This document shows, in pieces, positions 1-8,614 of a stretch of 64,000 nucleotides of DNA (position 1 is the first letter of the stretch; each line of letters opens with the position of its first letter). The translations under genes were made by a program, and so were the position numbers. Under the pieces are notes generated by a model, which had not been told where the DNA came from, searched no databases, and was given only the letters and a program-made list of their open reading frames with translations. The stretch covers positions 1 to 64,000 of the forward strand of contig NZ_BKZR01000008.1 of the NCBI RefSeq assembly GCF_008974225.1, read 5' to 3'. This DNA comes from Weizmannia acidilactici (GTDB lineage: Bacteria > Bacillota > Bacilli > Bacillales > Bacillaceae_C).

Positions 1-278
1 CACTGCAAATACGGGTTTTCTGTGATCTGTTCGACAGTTTCACGGTCAGTCAGCCCAAGCCGTTCTTTGATGTAGAGAGCTCCAAGAGCGATTTTTACGG
101 AGTAAGCTCGTTCGCCTTTGAATTTATTCTTAAAGGACTTGGCATATTTTTCTTCAGCTTTCCACCAAGGAATAATATCAGCCAGGCGAACCCAGCGATT
201 TTCTTTATTTAATTTTCCGCCGAATGGTAGAAAAAAATCTTCTACGAAAGTTAACTGATGTTCCGCTTTTTTGTACAT
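1..278 (-). CDS. IS5/IS1182-type transposase, N-terminal 92 codons (cut by window edge)
   Basis: Reads from an ATG at 278 down through base 1 with no stop. The peptide begins MYKKAEHQLTFVEDFFLPFG and continues with ENRWVRLADIIPW and ALGALYIKERLGLTDRETVE, the N-terminal DUF772-like region of IS5/IS1182 transposases that precedes the DDE catalytic core, which lies outside the window. Mobilises its own insertion sequence by cut-and-paste. No convincing terminal inverted repeat is visible between the start codon and about 400, so I cannot place the element's end. Whether the full gene is intact is unknown. Family assignment is from motif recall and is less sure than the call of transposase. Confidence 0.8.
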   Translation of the reverse strand, partial: MYKKAEHQLTFVEDFFLPFGGKLNKENRWVRLADIIPWWKAEEKYAKSFKNKFKGERAYSVKIALGALYIKERLGLTDRETVEQITENPYLQ

Positions 279-988
279 TGAAATGGCCTCCAAGTGCAAG
301 GTTTTTCACGTATTTTCCATAAAATCCTTACAATTTATATTCGACAAAAGTGGCTAAAACCCTTGTCAAATCTGGAATTTTTACTTATTCAGCAAGCCCT
401 ATAATAGAATCAAAATGAGGAGCTTCAATCTCTTTCTGTTTTAAATGTAACATGATTTTTTTTGAAAATGTTTTCAAAAAAATGTAAAGGAAAAGAAAGG
501 ATTTTTTCCAAATCACTGTATTATAATGTGGGCAGAAAGAATGCGAACGATGACTTCGGTTTGAAAATCGCACAAGTATTATCGAGGAATGTCTGGTCAA
601 GATGTTTAATTGGAGGAAAATAAAGTGAAGTTTATTTATTCTAATGAATTCATTTAAAAATACTACATAGGAATTTGGATTTTAACCGAAAAAGCTTGGC
701 CTATTGATTTTTCTCCATCTGTCTAAGTGGAATGGTGACTTCTGTTTAAGGATTGAAGATAAAGATTAAGGAAGATTGCCAAAACAGAGTCTTCCATGCC
801 ATGAAGAAATTTATTGAAGGCAAGAGCATATCGATTAGGCTTTATAGTCTACCATTCAATTCTTATGTATAGTCTGGTGCGTGAATTTTGAATGGCTCTT
901 TAATATCTTAAAAACTACCTTTGGAATTTTAAAAGAATGAATTAAATTTTTACTAGTAATTTGTTCAGCAAACTCTAATTAAAATAAC
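279..988. other. AT-rich gap with the leader of a lost gene
   Basis: No supported coding sequence in about 700 bases. On the + strand there is a LacI/CcpA-like palindrome (462-477, TTGAAAATGTTTTCAA), a TATAAT at 522-527, and a ribosome site GGAGG near 612-616 before a GTG at about 625. That reading frame stops after 10 codons and meets further stops soon after. This looks like the promoter and start of a gene whose body has decayed, but no protein family is recognisable in any frame. Confidence 0.4.
462..477. promoter_or_regulatory. LacI/CcpA-like operator palindrome
   Basis: TTGAAAATGTTTTCAA is symmetric except for the centre and matches the cre pattern TGWAANCGNTNWCA except that the central CG is TG. 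It lies about 45 bp upstream of a TATAAT-like -10 (522-527). It could bind CcpA or a sugar-specific LacI-type repressor that controlled the decayed gene downstream. The match is by eye only. Confidence 0.35.
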
Positions 989-1036
989 AGGTCTTTCCCA
1001 ATACCAGTAAAGTAAAACTGGCTTTTGGGAAGGCCC
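989..1036 (-). terminator. Terminator of the deoR-type gene
   Basis: Arms 989-1008 and 1017-1036 pair at about 17 of 20 positions around an 8-nt loop, just beyond the stop codon of the minus-strand regulator gene. On the minus strand it is followed by a T-containing stretch. Confidence 0.65.
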
Positions 1037-1047
1037 ACTTAGTTATA

Positions 1048-1800
1048 TCACTTCAGAATTTTTACTATTTCCTTATAATAATCTTCTGTATGTGGGTTAA
1101 TATTTTCATCTGTTATTATTGCAGTGATATTTTTTACATCATAAAATGTAAAAAAGGCCTCTGTACCGAATTTTGTACTGTCAGCTAGTATATACCGTTC
1201 AACCGCATTGTCAAGGATTATTTGGTGACCGTGTCCTTCTTCTTCATTGGCAGTTGTAATTTTTCTACCGCTGACTCCATTTGTACCAATAAAAGCTTTT
1301 TTTACTTTTATCTCACTTAACAGTTTGTTGGTAAAATAGCCTACGAAAGTCCCGCTTTTTTTGCGGTACCGTCCGCCCGTTAAAATAACCTCAGTATTTG
1401 GAAAATCTTTTGCCCGATTAAATACAGTCAGAGAGGTTGTAATGATATTCAGATTTTTTGCTTGTAAATAATCAAAAATAAAATCGTTTGTGGTTCCAGA
1501 ACTAATAAAAATGGTATCATTATCTTCTATTAACTCGGCGCATAATTTGGCAATATGCTTTTTTTTGTCAACATTAATTGTTTGTTTCTGGGTGTACGGT
1601 AATTCAGTTATATAATCAGCATCTTTTTTTTTAGCGCCTCCATGAACACGCACTAAAAGTCCCTCATCTTCCAAGGCTTTCAAATCCCTCCGAATTGTCA
1701 TTTCCGTAACATCTAAAGATTTGGCAAGTTCGGATACCTCCACAGAATTCTTTTCTTCGAGTGTGGATAAAATCAAGCGATACCTTTCGTGTTTTAACAT
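1048..1800 (-). CDS. DeoR/GlpR-family transcriptional repressor
   Basis: A 250-aa protein with the DeoR-type winged helix-turn-helix at about residues 6-60 (VSELAKSLDVTEMTIRRDL, then GLLVRVHGG) and a DeoRC sugar-phosphate sensor domain from about 75 to 235 with IFISSGTT and a late AILADSTKFG-like segment (ILADSTKFG). Such proteins repress sugar operons and are released by a phosphorylated sugar; the N-terminus is closest to LacR/GlpR types from memory. It stands alone, beside a decayed gene on one side and a NERD protein on the other, so its target is not obvious here. Codon use is more AT-rich than its neighbours, which may mean transfer. An inverted repeat in its own leader suggests autoregulation. 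Confidence 0.85.
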   Translation of the reverse strand: MLKHERYRLILSTLEEKNSVEVSELAKSLDVTEMTIRRDLKALEDEGLLVRVHGGAKKKDADYITELPYTQKQTINVDKKKHIAKLCAELIEDNDTIFISSGTTNDFIFDYLQAKNLNIITTSLTVFNRAKDFPNTEVILTGGRYRKKSGTFVGYFTNKLLSEIKVKKAFIGTNGVSGRKITTANEEEGHGHQIILDNAVERYILADSTKFGTEAFFTFYDVKNITAIITDENINPHTEDYYKEIVKILK

Positions 1801-1817
1801 ATAAATACACCCACTAC

Positions 1818-1871
1818 TGTAAATTTTTTGATATTCAATTGCAATTTACATTTATCACAGTTTGATGTCAA
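1818..1871 (-). promoter_or_regulatory. Promoter and likely autoregulatory operator of the deoR-type gene
   Basis: On the minus strand a TTGACA (1866-1871) and a TAAATT (1843-1848) are 17 bp apart. A perfect 8-bp inverted repeat, TGTAAATT at 1818-1825 and AATTTACA at 1843-1850, overlaps the -10 and the start site region, where a repressor would block transcription. Confidence 0.5.
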
Positions 1872-1941
1872 CTGTTTCGAATAAAAATAAAAATTTCTAA
1901 TAAAATAAAAAAGACTCATCCTTAAAAAGGGGAAATCAAAA

Positions 1942-2853
1942 GTGATCGCAAAAAAGCGGGAATGTCCCGTGGAAATCCAGGTTGGGCAGGCTTATTTGAG
2001 AAGGCTTCCCGAAAGGCATCCGATGTACCGGGATATTGAGCGGTATGTCGAAAAAAGAAAGGCGAAATACAAAAGGGAAAAGAGGGCGGACGACTATTTA
2101 GCGTTTCTCCCGCGGGACGGCCTCCTCGTTTTCCAGGGTCTCCCCTTTAAAAACGGCAGCAGCCGTACGCTCATCGATACACTCATCCTCACGCGTGCTT
2201 TTGTTCTGATCATCGAATACAACCACCTGTCCGACACGATTTATATGGATCCGGCTTTTGACCAGCTGATCCAGCACAAAGGGAAGGCCGAAAAAGGTTG
2301 GCCCGATCCGTTTTACCGCCTCCAAAAACAAAAACGCTTCCTGCAGGCTTGGGCACGGGCGCGGCATCTGCCGGAACTGCCGGTGGAATATTTGGTTATC
2401 TTTTGCCATGAAACAGCTGAAGTGAAAGCTCCTCCAGCCAATACCGCCGACGAGCAAAAAATCTGCCTGGCAAACCAGGCCGTTTACAAAATCAACAGGC
2501 TGCGAGATCTGTACGGCCAGCCTGTGTTGGACAGCAAACATTTCAAAAAATGGGAAAAACATTTATTGACGCATCATCCGCCGGCTGAAATTTTTCCGTT
2601 CAAAATCGATTGGGATGCGATGTACATGGGCGTCCGATGCCCGGTATGCCGGCGTTTTGAAATGGAATACAAAGATGAAGTGTGGCGTTGCCAATATTGC
2701 GGGCATGCGGATAAAATTTCCCACCGGCAGGCCATTGAAGATTTCTTTCTGCTTGTCAGCAAAACAGCGGTTGAACAGGATCTATGCGATTTTCTTCGCC
2801 TTGGCGCCGAAAAAACTGCCAAACTGCTCCAGGAAATGGGCCTCTGTTGGTAG
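1942..2853 (+). CDS. NERD-domain protein with C-terminal zinc ribbon, active site eroded
   Basis: 303 aa from a GTG start with AAGGGG about 10 bases upstream. Residues about 45-160 align with NERD (nuclease-related) domains, and a zinc ribbon follows with Cys233, Cys236, Cys250 and Cys253 (CPVC and CQYC). The core strand reads IDTLILTRAFVLIIEYN: Asp79 and Glu92 are present, but the catalytic Lys of the E-x-K motif is Asn94, and the GE pair usually found upstream is missing. A paralogue at 16143-17123 keeps EVKN and GEQ. The family is thought to act on DNA or as a structural domain; this copy is probably not a nuclease. It stands alone. The domain call is confident, the role unknown. Confidence 0.75.
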   Translation: MIAKKRECPVEIQVGQAYLRRLPERHPMYRDIERYVEKRKAKYKREKRADDYLAFLPRDGLLVFQGLPFKNGSSRTLIDTLILTRAFVLIIEYNHLSDTIYMDPAFDQLIQHKGKAEKGWPDPFYRLQKQKRFLQAWARARHLPELPVEYLVIFCHETAEVKAPPANTADEQKICLANQAVYKINRLRDLYGQPVLDSKHFKKWEKHLLTHHPPAEIFPFKIDWDAMYMGVRCPVCRRFEMEYKDEVWRCQYCGHADKISHRQAIEDFFLLVSKTAVEQDLCDFLRLGAEKTAKLLQEMGLCW

Positions 2854-2942
2854 CTTTCCGAAAGAAGTTCCCTTCCTCAATGAATGTGGAGCAGGAAGGG
2901 TGTAAAATCTCAGGTGCAGCTTGGGGGGGCGGGGAACCGGCA

Positions 2943-4450
2943 TTAAAACGCATAAAAATCGTATAAATTTTTGCCGGCCCTTTTTGCACGGTACATCGCC
3001 TCATCCGCTTTTTGGATGAGTTCTTCCGGATCCGTTCCGTTGTCCGGGTAAAGGGAAATGCCGATGCTGACCGTCACCGTGACATCCCGGCTTTCGACTT
3101 CAACAGGTCGGCTTATTTCACGGATCACAGCGTGGACTTTGCCGAGCAGTTCCGTCCGGTTTGCCCAGTTTGAAAGGAGCATGATAAACTCATCCCCGCC
3201 AAGGCGGCAAAATAAATCCCCTTCCTCCAGCTGCCGGAGCACGTTGCGTCCGACTTCCACAAGCAGCATATCTCCGCAAGCATGCCCGTATGTATCATTA
3301 ATCTCTTTAAATCCGTCCAAATCAAGAAACAAAATCGCTGTATGCCCGTCTTGTTTTTTCGTGATTTCGTCCAGTTTCTGCATTAGCAAAAGCCGGTTCG
3401 GCAGATGGGTAAGCGGGTCGTAAAAGGCCTGCCTCGAAAGTTGCTGCTGGTAAGCTTGGAGGGAGGACAGCATGCCGTTGATTTCTTTAGCCAAACCCCC
3501 GATTTCATCTTTCCCCCTTGCAAGCACGCGCGCTGAAAGCCGGTCGCTTTGCCGGATATAGCGGATCGTTTCGATGAGTGTGACGATCCTGGAAACGACA
3601 AGATGATCGAGCGCAAAATAAAGTGCGAGCAAAAGAATCGCTCCGACAGCAAGCAAAGTGATTAAAAAAGCAAAAATGGCTTGCTGCCCTTTTTGATAGA
3701 TGATTCTCTTGCTTTGGACGGACAGCGTGGCAGCCGGGTCCCCATTCAAATCATTCAATATTAGGATACCTTTGATCGCATGTTCATTGGAGGTTTTGAC
3801 CCGAAAAGGAGATGCATTTTCGGACGGTTTCGGCTTTGAAGAGAGCGATGCTGAGAACCCGGCAATTTTTGATAGTTTGCGAACTTGGGCGTCATCCAGT
3901 TTTTTTCCGAAAATCAGCGTCCCTCTGGAAGGCCCCTGCTCGGAACTTTTGAGGATCGGCTGCGCTGAAACCATATAAATTTCGTTGCCGGAGCGGATCA
4001 GCCCGGATTTTTTTCACCCGGCCGCATGAGCCGTGCAAGATGGTACCGGCGGATCCAAGCGGTGCTTTGGATGTTTTCTAATTTACGGGTAATTGGATTG
4101 TATTGCTTGCCGTAGACGATCTGCTGCCCGGCATTCAAATAAACGACAAAATCAACGTCGTATGTAGCGAAGGTGCCTGGGACGAGGTTGGAGGCTTCAT
4201 ACTTTTTCCCCGGATGAAGGATATACGCATATGTATCATCCCAAGCAGCATAATCATGGGTGAATTCGCCCAAATTTTGCAAACTGTTTTTGTACACGTC
4301 GTTTAACTGGTGCAGTTTTTGGTACATCTGATCCTGCTCAAGATGTGAATACGTATGTTCAAGAAAGGAACCGATGATAAAATAAACCGAAAACAGCAAT
4401 AAGATTAGTAAAACGGCAGACCAGATGAATACTTTTTTGCGCAATCCCAC
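2943..4450 (-). pseudogene. Diguanylate cyclase (CHASE4-like/HAMP/GGDEF), split by a frameshift
   Basis: Two adjoining minus-strand frames make one protein. The first (4450 down to 3998, GTG start with GAAGGGA upstream) gives an N-terminal membrane helix and the first part of an extracellular CHASE4-like sensor (DYAAWDDTYAYI). The second (to 2943) gives the rest of the sensor, a membrane helix, HAMP and a GGDEF domain with RLGGDEF. Frames change at a run of seven A in the coding strand near 4010-4016; one more A would restore about 500 aa. The intact enzyme would make cyclic di-GMP from two GTP. The inhibitory RxxD site reads ExxD, so product inhibition is probably absent. Could be a true pseudogene, ribosomal or polymerase slippage at the A run, or a sequencing error. 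Confidence 0.8.
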
Positions 4451-4599
4451 TCGTTGTTTGTCCCTTCGCCCGCATGCCGCATCCCCGGCGTGCGGTTAAA
4501 ATTTTTCTTATATATATTATGGGGCGTATTTCCCATCTCGTAAAGGCATATCATCCGAACAGAGGATACAAAAGCGGCGAAAAACAATGAAAAAAGCAA

Positions 4600-4628
4600 T
4601 TGACACAAAATTGTCAATCAAATAAAAT
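4600..4628 (+). promoter_or_regulatory. Promoter of the siderophore transporter ATPase gene
   Basis: TTGACA (4600-4605) and TAAAAT (4623-4628) are separated by 17 bp, a near-consensus sigma-A promoter. The Fur box starts seven bases downstream, covering the transcription start. Confidence 0.75.
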
Positions 4629-4634
4629 ATAAAT

Positions 4635-4653
4635 GAAAATGATAATCATTTTC
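4635..4653. promoter_or_regulatory. Fur box upstream of the siderophore ATPase gene
   Basis: GAAAATGATAATCATTTTC is a 19-bp near-perfect palindrome matching the Fur consensus TGATAATNATTATCA at its centre. With iron, Fur should repress the promoter immediately upstream. Confidence 0.85.
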
Positions 4654-4686
4654 AAGAAGAGTCACAAAATTACAGGAGGAACTGTT

Positions 4687-5502
4687 ATGCCGAAACTGCA
4701 TGCCGATGGGATTCGTGTTGCCTATGGAGAAACAGAAATCATTAAAAATATAAGTCTGGAAATACCGGATGGCAAAATTACAGCCATCATCGGGCCGAAC
4801 GGATGCGGAAAATCGACGCTTTTGAAAACATTGGGGCGCATTCTTTTTCCAAACAGGGGTGCAGTCTATTTGGACGGAAAAGAAGTGGTAAAACAATCCA
4901 CCAAAAAAGTTGCCCAAAAGCTGGCCATGTTGCCGCAGTCCCCTGATGCACCGGAAGGTTTGTCCGTATCCGAGCTTGTGTCATTCGGCAGGTATCCGCA
5001 CCAAAAAGGTTTGGGAAAATTAAAGGCGGAAGACCATCAAGCCGTGTCCTGGGCATTACAGGCAACCGGCATGCTTCCGCTGAAAGACCGCGAAGTAGAT
5101 GCGCTCTCAGGCGGGCAAAGGCAGCGGGCATGGATTGCGATGGCGCTCGCGCAGGGCACTGATATCATCTTATTGGATGAGCCGACCACTTATTTGGATT
5201 TGTCCCATCAGCTTGAAGTGCTGAAACTTTTACAGCATTTAAACCGGGCCGAACACCGGACGATTGTCATGGTCATTCATGATTTGAACCAGGCGGCGCG
5301 TTTTTCCGATTACATGGTGGCGATGAAAGACGGGGAGATTTACCGTCATGGAAGTCCGGAAACAGTGATGACGCGCGGGATGATGCGGGACGTTTTCCAA
5401 ATTGACGCGGAAATTGCCCTCGACCGCAAAACAGGAAAACCGGTTTGTCTATCGTATGATTTGGCTAAGGAATACGGACAGGCAATTGAAAAAATGGCAT
5501 AA
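4687..5502 (+). CDS. Ferric-siderophore ABC transporter, ATP-binding protein (FecE/FhuC type)
   Basis: 271 aa if begun at ATG 4687, which has AGGAGG eight bases upstream; an in-frame ATG at 4633 lies inside the Fur box and is unlikely. Walker A GPNGCGKST, signature LSGGQRQRAWIA, Walker B IILLDEPTTYLDL and the switch His (VIHDLN) are all present, so the ATPase should be active. It would sit on the cytoplasmic face of the two FecCD-type permeases encoded at 6507 and 7547 and drive import of Fe(III)-siderophore delivered by the lipoprotein at 5562. The Fur box in its promoter makes it iron-repressed. The siderophore is not predictable from sequence. Confidence 0.93.
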   Translation: MPKLHADGIRVAYGETEIIKNISLEIPDGKITAIIGPNGCGKSTLLKTLGRILFPNRGAVYLDGKEVVKQSTKKVAQKLAMLPQSPDAPEGLSVSELVSFGRYPHQKGLGKLKAEDHQAVSWALQATGMLPLKDREVDALSGGQRQRAWIAMALAQGTDIILLDEPTTYLDLSHQLEVLKLLQHLNRAEHRTIVMVIHDLNQAARFSDYMVAMKDGEIYRHGSPETVMTRGMMRDVFQIDAEIALDRKTGKPVCLSYDLAKEYGQAIEKMA

Positions 5503-5522
5503 GAATTCTTTTTTATTTTAAT

Positions 5523-5537
5523 TGATAATGATTATCA
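5523..5537. promoter_or_regulatory. Second Fur box, upstream of the binding-protein gene
   Basis: TGATAATGATTATCA matches the 15-bp Fur consensus in full and lies between the ATPase gene and the binding-protein gene. The lipoprotein and permeases therefore probably have their own iron-controlled promoter as well as read-through from upstream. Confidence 0.88.
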
Positions 5538-5561
5538 TTATTAATAGGATGGAGGATAAAC

Positions 5562-6491
5562 ATGCAAAAACACACGAAGGCTTTTATGATTTTTTCTTTC
5601 ATTTTTCTGCTTATGCTTTCAGCGTGCGGGAATCAGACCGGAAGCGGAGAAAATAAGAAAACGGATGAGAAAAAAACTTACCAGGCTGACAATGGAAAAG
5701 TCAAAGTGCCGGTGCAGCCAAAACGCGTTGTCGACACCACTTTTACCTATACCGGCTATCTTTTGAAATTGGGCATCAAACCGGTTGGCGTAAGCCAGTA
5801 TGCAAAAGATAATACGTATTACGGAAACAAATTGGACAAGGCAGAAGTCGTGACATCCGATTCCTTGGATAAAATCATGGCACTCAAGCCGGATTTGATC
5901 ATCGCGTACAGCAATGACAAAAACATCAAGAAGCTGTCGAAAATTGCGCCGGTAGTTGCATATACATACGATAAACGGAATTATTTGGAACAATTTGTCG
6001 AGATCGGCAAACTCGTCGGCAAAGAAAAGCAGGCCAAAGCTTGGGTAAATGAATGGAATAAGAAATCAAAGGCGGCAAGCAAAAAAGTGAAGAAGGCAAT
6101 CGGAGAAAATGCAACCGTTACGGTACTGGAGGATTATTCGAAGCAATTGTATATTTACGGAGAAAACTGGGGGCGCGGTACGGAAGTCATCTATCAAGCG
6201 CTCGGCCTCAAGATGCCTGAATCCGTGAAAAAGGTTGTGCAGGGCCCGGGTTATAAAGCCATTTCAACGGAAACCATCCCGAAATATGCCGGCGATTATT
6301 TTGTTGTGGCCAGCTGGGGCGGACAAAGCGATAATGCTTTTATGAAAACGGATGTGTGGAAAGATCTTCCGGCGGTGAAAAAAGGCCGTGTCATCAAAGT
6401 GGATTCGAAAAACTTTTATTTTAATGATCCCATTTCCGTGGAAAAACAATTGGATCTCCTTGTAAAAGAATTCCAGTCAGCCGGAAAATGA
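5562..6491 (+). CDS. Ferric-siderophore-binding lipoprotein
   Basis: 309 aa, ATG preceded by GGAGG. A lipoprotein signal peptide ends in the lipobox LSAC (Cys at about 23), after which the chain is anchored to the outer face of the membrane. The rest is a cluster-A (PBP2, FepB/FatB-like) binding protein with the characteristic PKRVVDT, a long helix, and IKVDSKNFYFNDPISVEKQL near the C-terminus. It captures Fe(III)-siderophore and passes it to the FecCD permeases encoded directly downstream. A consensus Fur box sits about 25 bases upstream of the start. Ligand type (catecholate, hydroxamate or citrate) cannot be told from sequence alone. Confidence 0.92.
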   Translation: MQKHTKAFMIFSFIFLLMLSACGNQTGSGENKKTDEKKTYQADNGKVKVPVQPKRVVDTTFTYTGYLLKLGIKPVGVSQYAKDNTYYGNKLDKAEVVTSDSLDKIMALKPDLIIAYSNDKNIKKLSKIAPVVAYTYDKRNYLEQFVEIGKLVGKEKQAKAWVNEWNKKSKAASKKVKKAIGENATVTVLEDYSKQLYIYGENWGRGTEVIYQALGLKMPESVKKVVQGPGYKAISTETIPKYAGDYFVVASWGGQSDNAFMKTDVWKDLPAVKKGRVIKVDSKNFYFNDPISVEKQLDLLVKEFQSAGK

Positions 6492-6506
6492 TTCAAATAC
6501 ATGTAG

Positions 6507-7550
6507 ATGGCGGTGAAACAGATGGAAGTTAAAAAGGAAAATCGCGGCCATGCTTCACTGCGGCCGGCCAGAATGGCGGTTTTGGCGGCCGGGATGGTTT
6601 TGCTTGTGGCAAGCATTGCGGCGGCCATTTCAGCGGGTGCGGCGGACATTCAGTTTTCGGCCGTTTGGCGGGCGGTTTTTCATTATGAACCGGCAAGGGA
6701 AGCGGACCGCATCATCATGAGTTTGAGGCTCCCGCGTGAACTTGGCGCCGCTGTTGTCGGTGCCACCCTTGCAGTGAGCGGCGCCATCATGCAGGGCATG
6801 ACGCGCAATCCGCTTGCCGATCCCGGCCTGCTCGGCTTGAATGCGGGGGCAAGCTTGGGGCTGGCCTGCCTGTTTGCCTTTTTTCCGCACGCTTCTTTTG
6901 GCGCCAAAATGCTCTTTTCATTTATCGGTGCGGCTGCAGGGGCGGGGATTGTATTCGGCCTCGGATCGCTGAAAAAAGGGGGCTTAACGCCGCTCCGCCT
7001 TACATTGGCGGGAGCGGCTGTTTCCGCGCTCCTGACATCTTTGGGGGAAGGAATTGCCCTTTATTTCAAACTGTCACAGGACTTGGCTTTTTGGAGCGCG
7101 GGCGGGGTGTCGGGAACCACATGGCCCCAATTGGAACTGGTCCTTCCGGTTACAGCCGCCGGTTTGTTTTTGGCGGTTCTGATGGGAAAGGGCCTTACCG
7201 TATTAAGTTTCGGAGAGGAGACAGCAAAAGGGCTCGGCCAGCGTACATTTGCGGTGAAAACCGTTTTGCTCCTGATCGTGTTGATATTGGCCGGTACTGC
7301 CGTCTCGCTTGCAGGCCAGGTCGCTTTTGCCGGGCTGATGGTTCCACATCTCGCAAGGTCCCTTGTCGGGGCGGATTACCGCTGGATCCTTCCCTGTTCC
7401 GCCGTTTTTGGCGCGGTCCTGCTTGTGTTGGCAGACACGGCCGCACGCACGATCAATGCACCGTATGAAACGCCGGTCGGAGCCGTCGTTTCACTGGTTG
7501 GCGTTCCCTTTTTCCTTTATCTTGCGAGGCGGGGAGGGAAACTGCGGTGA
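6507..7550 (+). CDS. Ferric-siderophore ABC transporter permease (FecCD family), first subunit
   Basis: 347 aa with about nine to ten membrane helices and the FecCD hallmarks LRLPRELGAAVVGATLAVSG, MTRNPLADPGLLGLN and the cytoplasmic loop PHLARSLVG that contacts the ATPase. An alternative start, ATG 6522, has GGCGGTG seven bases upstream and gives a protein five residues shorter; it may be the real one, since 6507 lacks a good ribosome site. It begins 15 bases after the binding-protein gene and overlaps the next permease gene by 4 bp, so the two permeases are co-translated and form the heterodimeric channel. Confidence 0.92.
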   Translation: MAVKQMEVKKENRGHASLRPARMAVLAAGMVLLVASIAAAISAGAADIQFSAVWRAVFHYEPAREADRIIMSLRLPRELGAAVVGATLAVSGAIMQGMTRNPLADPGLLGLNAGASLGLACLFAFFPHASFGAKMLFSFIGAAAGAGIVFGLGSLKKGGLTPLRLTLAGAAVSALLTSLGEGIALYFKLSQDLAFWSAGGVSGTTWPQLELVLPVTAAGLFLAVLMGKGLTVLSFGEETAKGLGQRTFAVKTVLLLIVLILAGTAVSLAGQVAFAGLMVPHLARSLVGADYRWILPCSAVFGAVLLVLADTAARTINAPYETPVGAVVSLVGVPFFLYLARRGGKLR

Positions 7551-8545
7551 AGAAACGGTGGGAATTTTATTTTGCCTTCTCTGGCGCCGCCCTCTTGCTG
7601 GCTGCTGTTTTTATTGCCGGCATGGCTTCGGGTTACATCTCGCTTTCCCCGGGCAGGCTGTTGGCCACTCTGGCCGGGCGCGGAACGGATGCGGAAAATC
7701 TGATTTTATATGAATTCAGGCTGCCGCGTATGCTTGTTGCCTTTTTTGCCGGTATCGGATTTGCAGTTTCCGGGGCGGTGCTGCAAAGTATGACACACAA
7801 TCCACTTGCCGACCCCGGTATCCTCGGGATCAATTCCGGCGCCGGTTTAATGGTTGCGGTCTTTATCTCTTTTTTTACGTCTGAACCGTCGTCCTTCCTT
7901 TATATTCTGCCCGTTTTTGCACTACTCGGCGGCATAGCGGCTGCTGTTTTGATCTACGTCCTGTCATTCAAAAAAGGGGAGCGGATCCAGCCGGAGAGAA
8001 TGGTATTGACCGGAGCGGGGCTTTCCTCGGCATTTTCCGGTGCGATGATCGCGCTCGCTTCCCATTTCAACCGTGACCAGTATGATTTTATCGCACGCTG
8101 GCTGGCGGGGACGATCTGGGGGGATGACTGGGCATTTGTGCTTGCACTGTTGCCGTGGATAGCCGTTCTCGTCCCGGTTGTGTTTTTCAGATCGAATACG
8201 CTTGATGTACTCAGCCTGCATGAACATGCTGCGGTCGGGTTGGGGGTGCACATTGGGCGCGAAAATCTTTTGCTTGGCTTTACAGCGGCCGCCCTTGCTT
8301 CGGTATCTGTGTCCGTGACGGGGGGAATCGGGTTTATCGGGTTGATGGCCCCGCATATTGCAAAACGACTCGTCGGGCCGCGGCACCGTTTTTTCCTGCC
8401 GGTTGCCACTTTACTTGGGGCGGTTCTTCTTCTGGGAGCCGACACGATCGGTAGGGTCATCCTTGATCCAAGCGGCATTCCGGCGGGGATTGTCGTGACT
8501 GTGATCGGCGCGCCTTATTTCCTGTATTTAATGGTGAAAAATTGA
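7547..8545 (+). CDS. Ferric-siderophore ABC transporter permease (FecCD family), second subunit
   Basis: 332 aa from a GTG that overlaps the stop of the preceding permease (GTGA). Same family motifs: FRLPRMLVAFFAGIGFAVSG, MTHNPLADPGILGIN, GLMAPHIAKRLVG. Multi-pass membrane protein forming the translocation pore with the first permease. The two subunits are clearly diverged from each other, as is usual for BtuCD-type heterodimers in Bacillus. It ends the transport part of the locus; a flavoprotein reductase gene follows after 70 bp. Confidence 0.92.
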   Translation: MKKRWEFYFAFSGAALLLAAVFIAGMASGYISLSPGRLLATLAGRGTDAENLILYEFRLPRMLVAFFAGIGFAVSGAVLQSMTHNPLADPGILGINSGAGLMVAVFISFFTSEPSSFLYILPVFALLGGIAAAVLIYVLSFKKGERIQPERMVLTGAGLSSAFSGAMIALASHFNRDQYDFIARWLAGTIWGDDWAFVLALLPWIAVLVPVVFFRSNTLDVLSLHEHAAVGLGVHIGRENLLLGFTAAALASVSVSVTGGIGFIGLMAPHIAKRLVGPRHRFFLPVATLLGAVLLLGADTIGRVILDPSGIPAGIVVTVIGAPYFLYLMVKN

Positions 8546-8614
8546 ACGGTTTGCCAGTCTGTTTATGATATTTGTGCGGGTGCTTTGATCTATCTGGAAA
8601 AAGGAGGAATCAAC

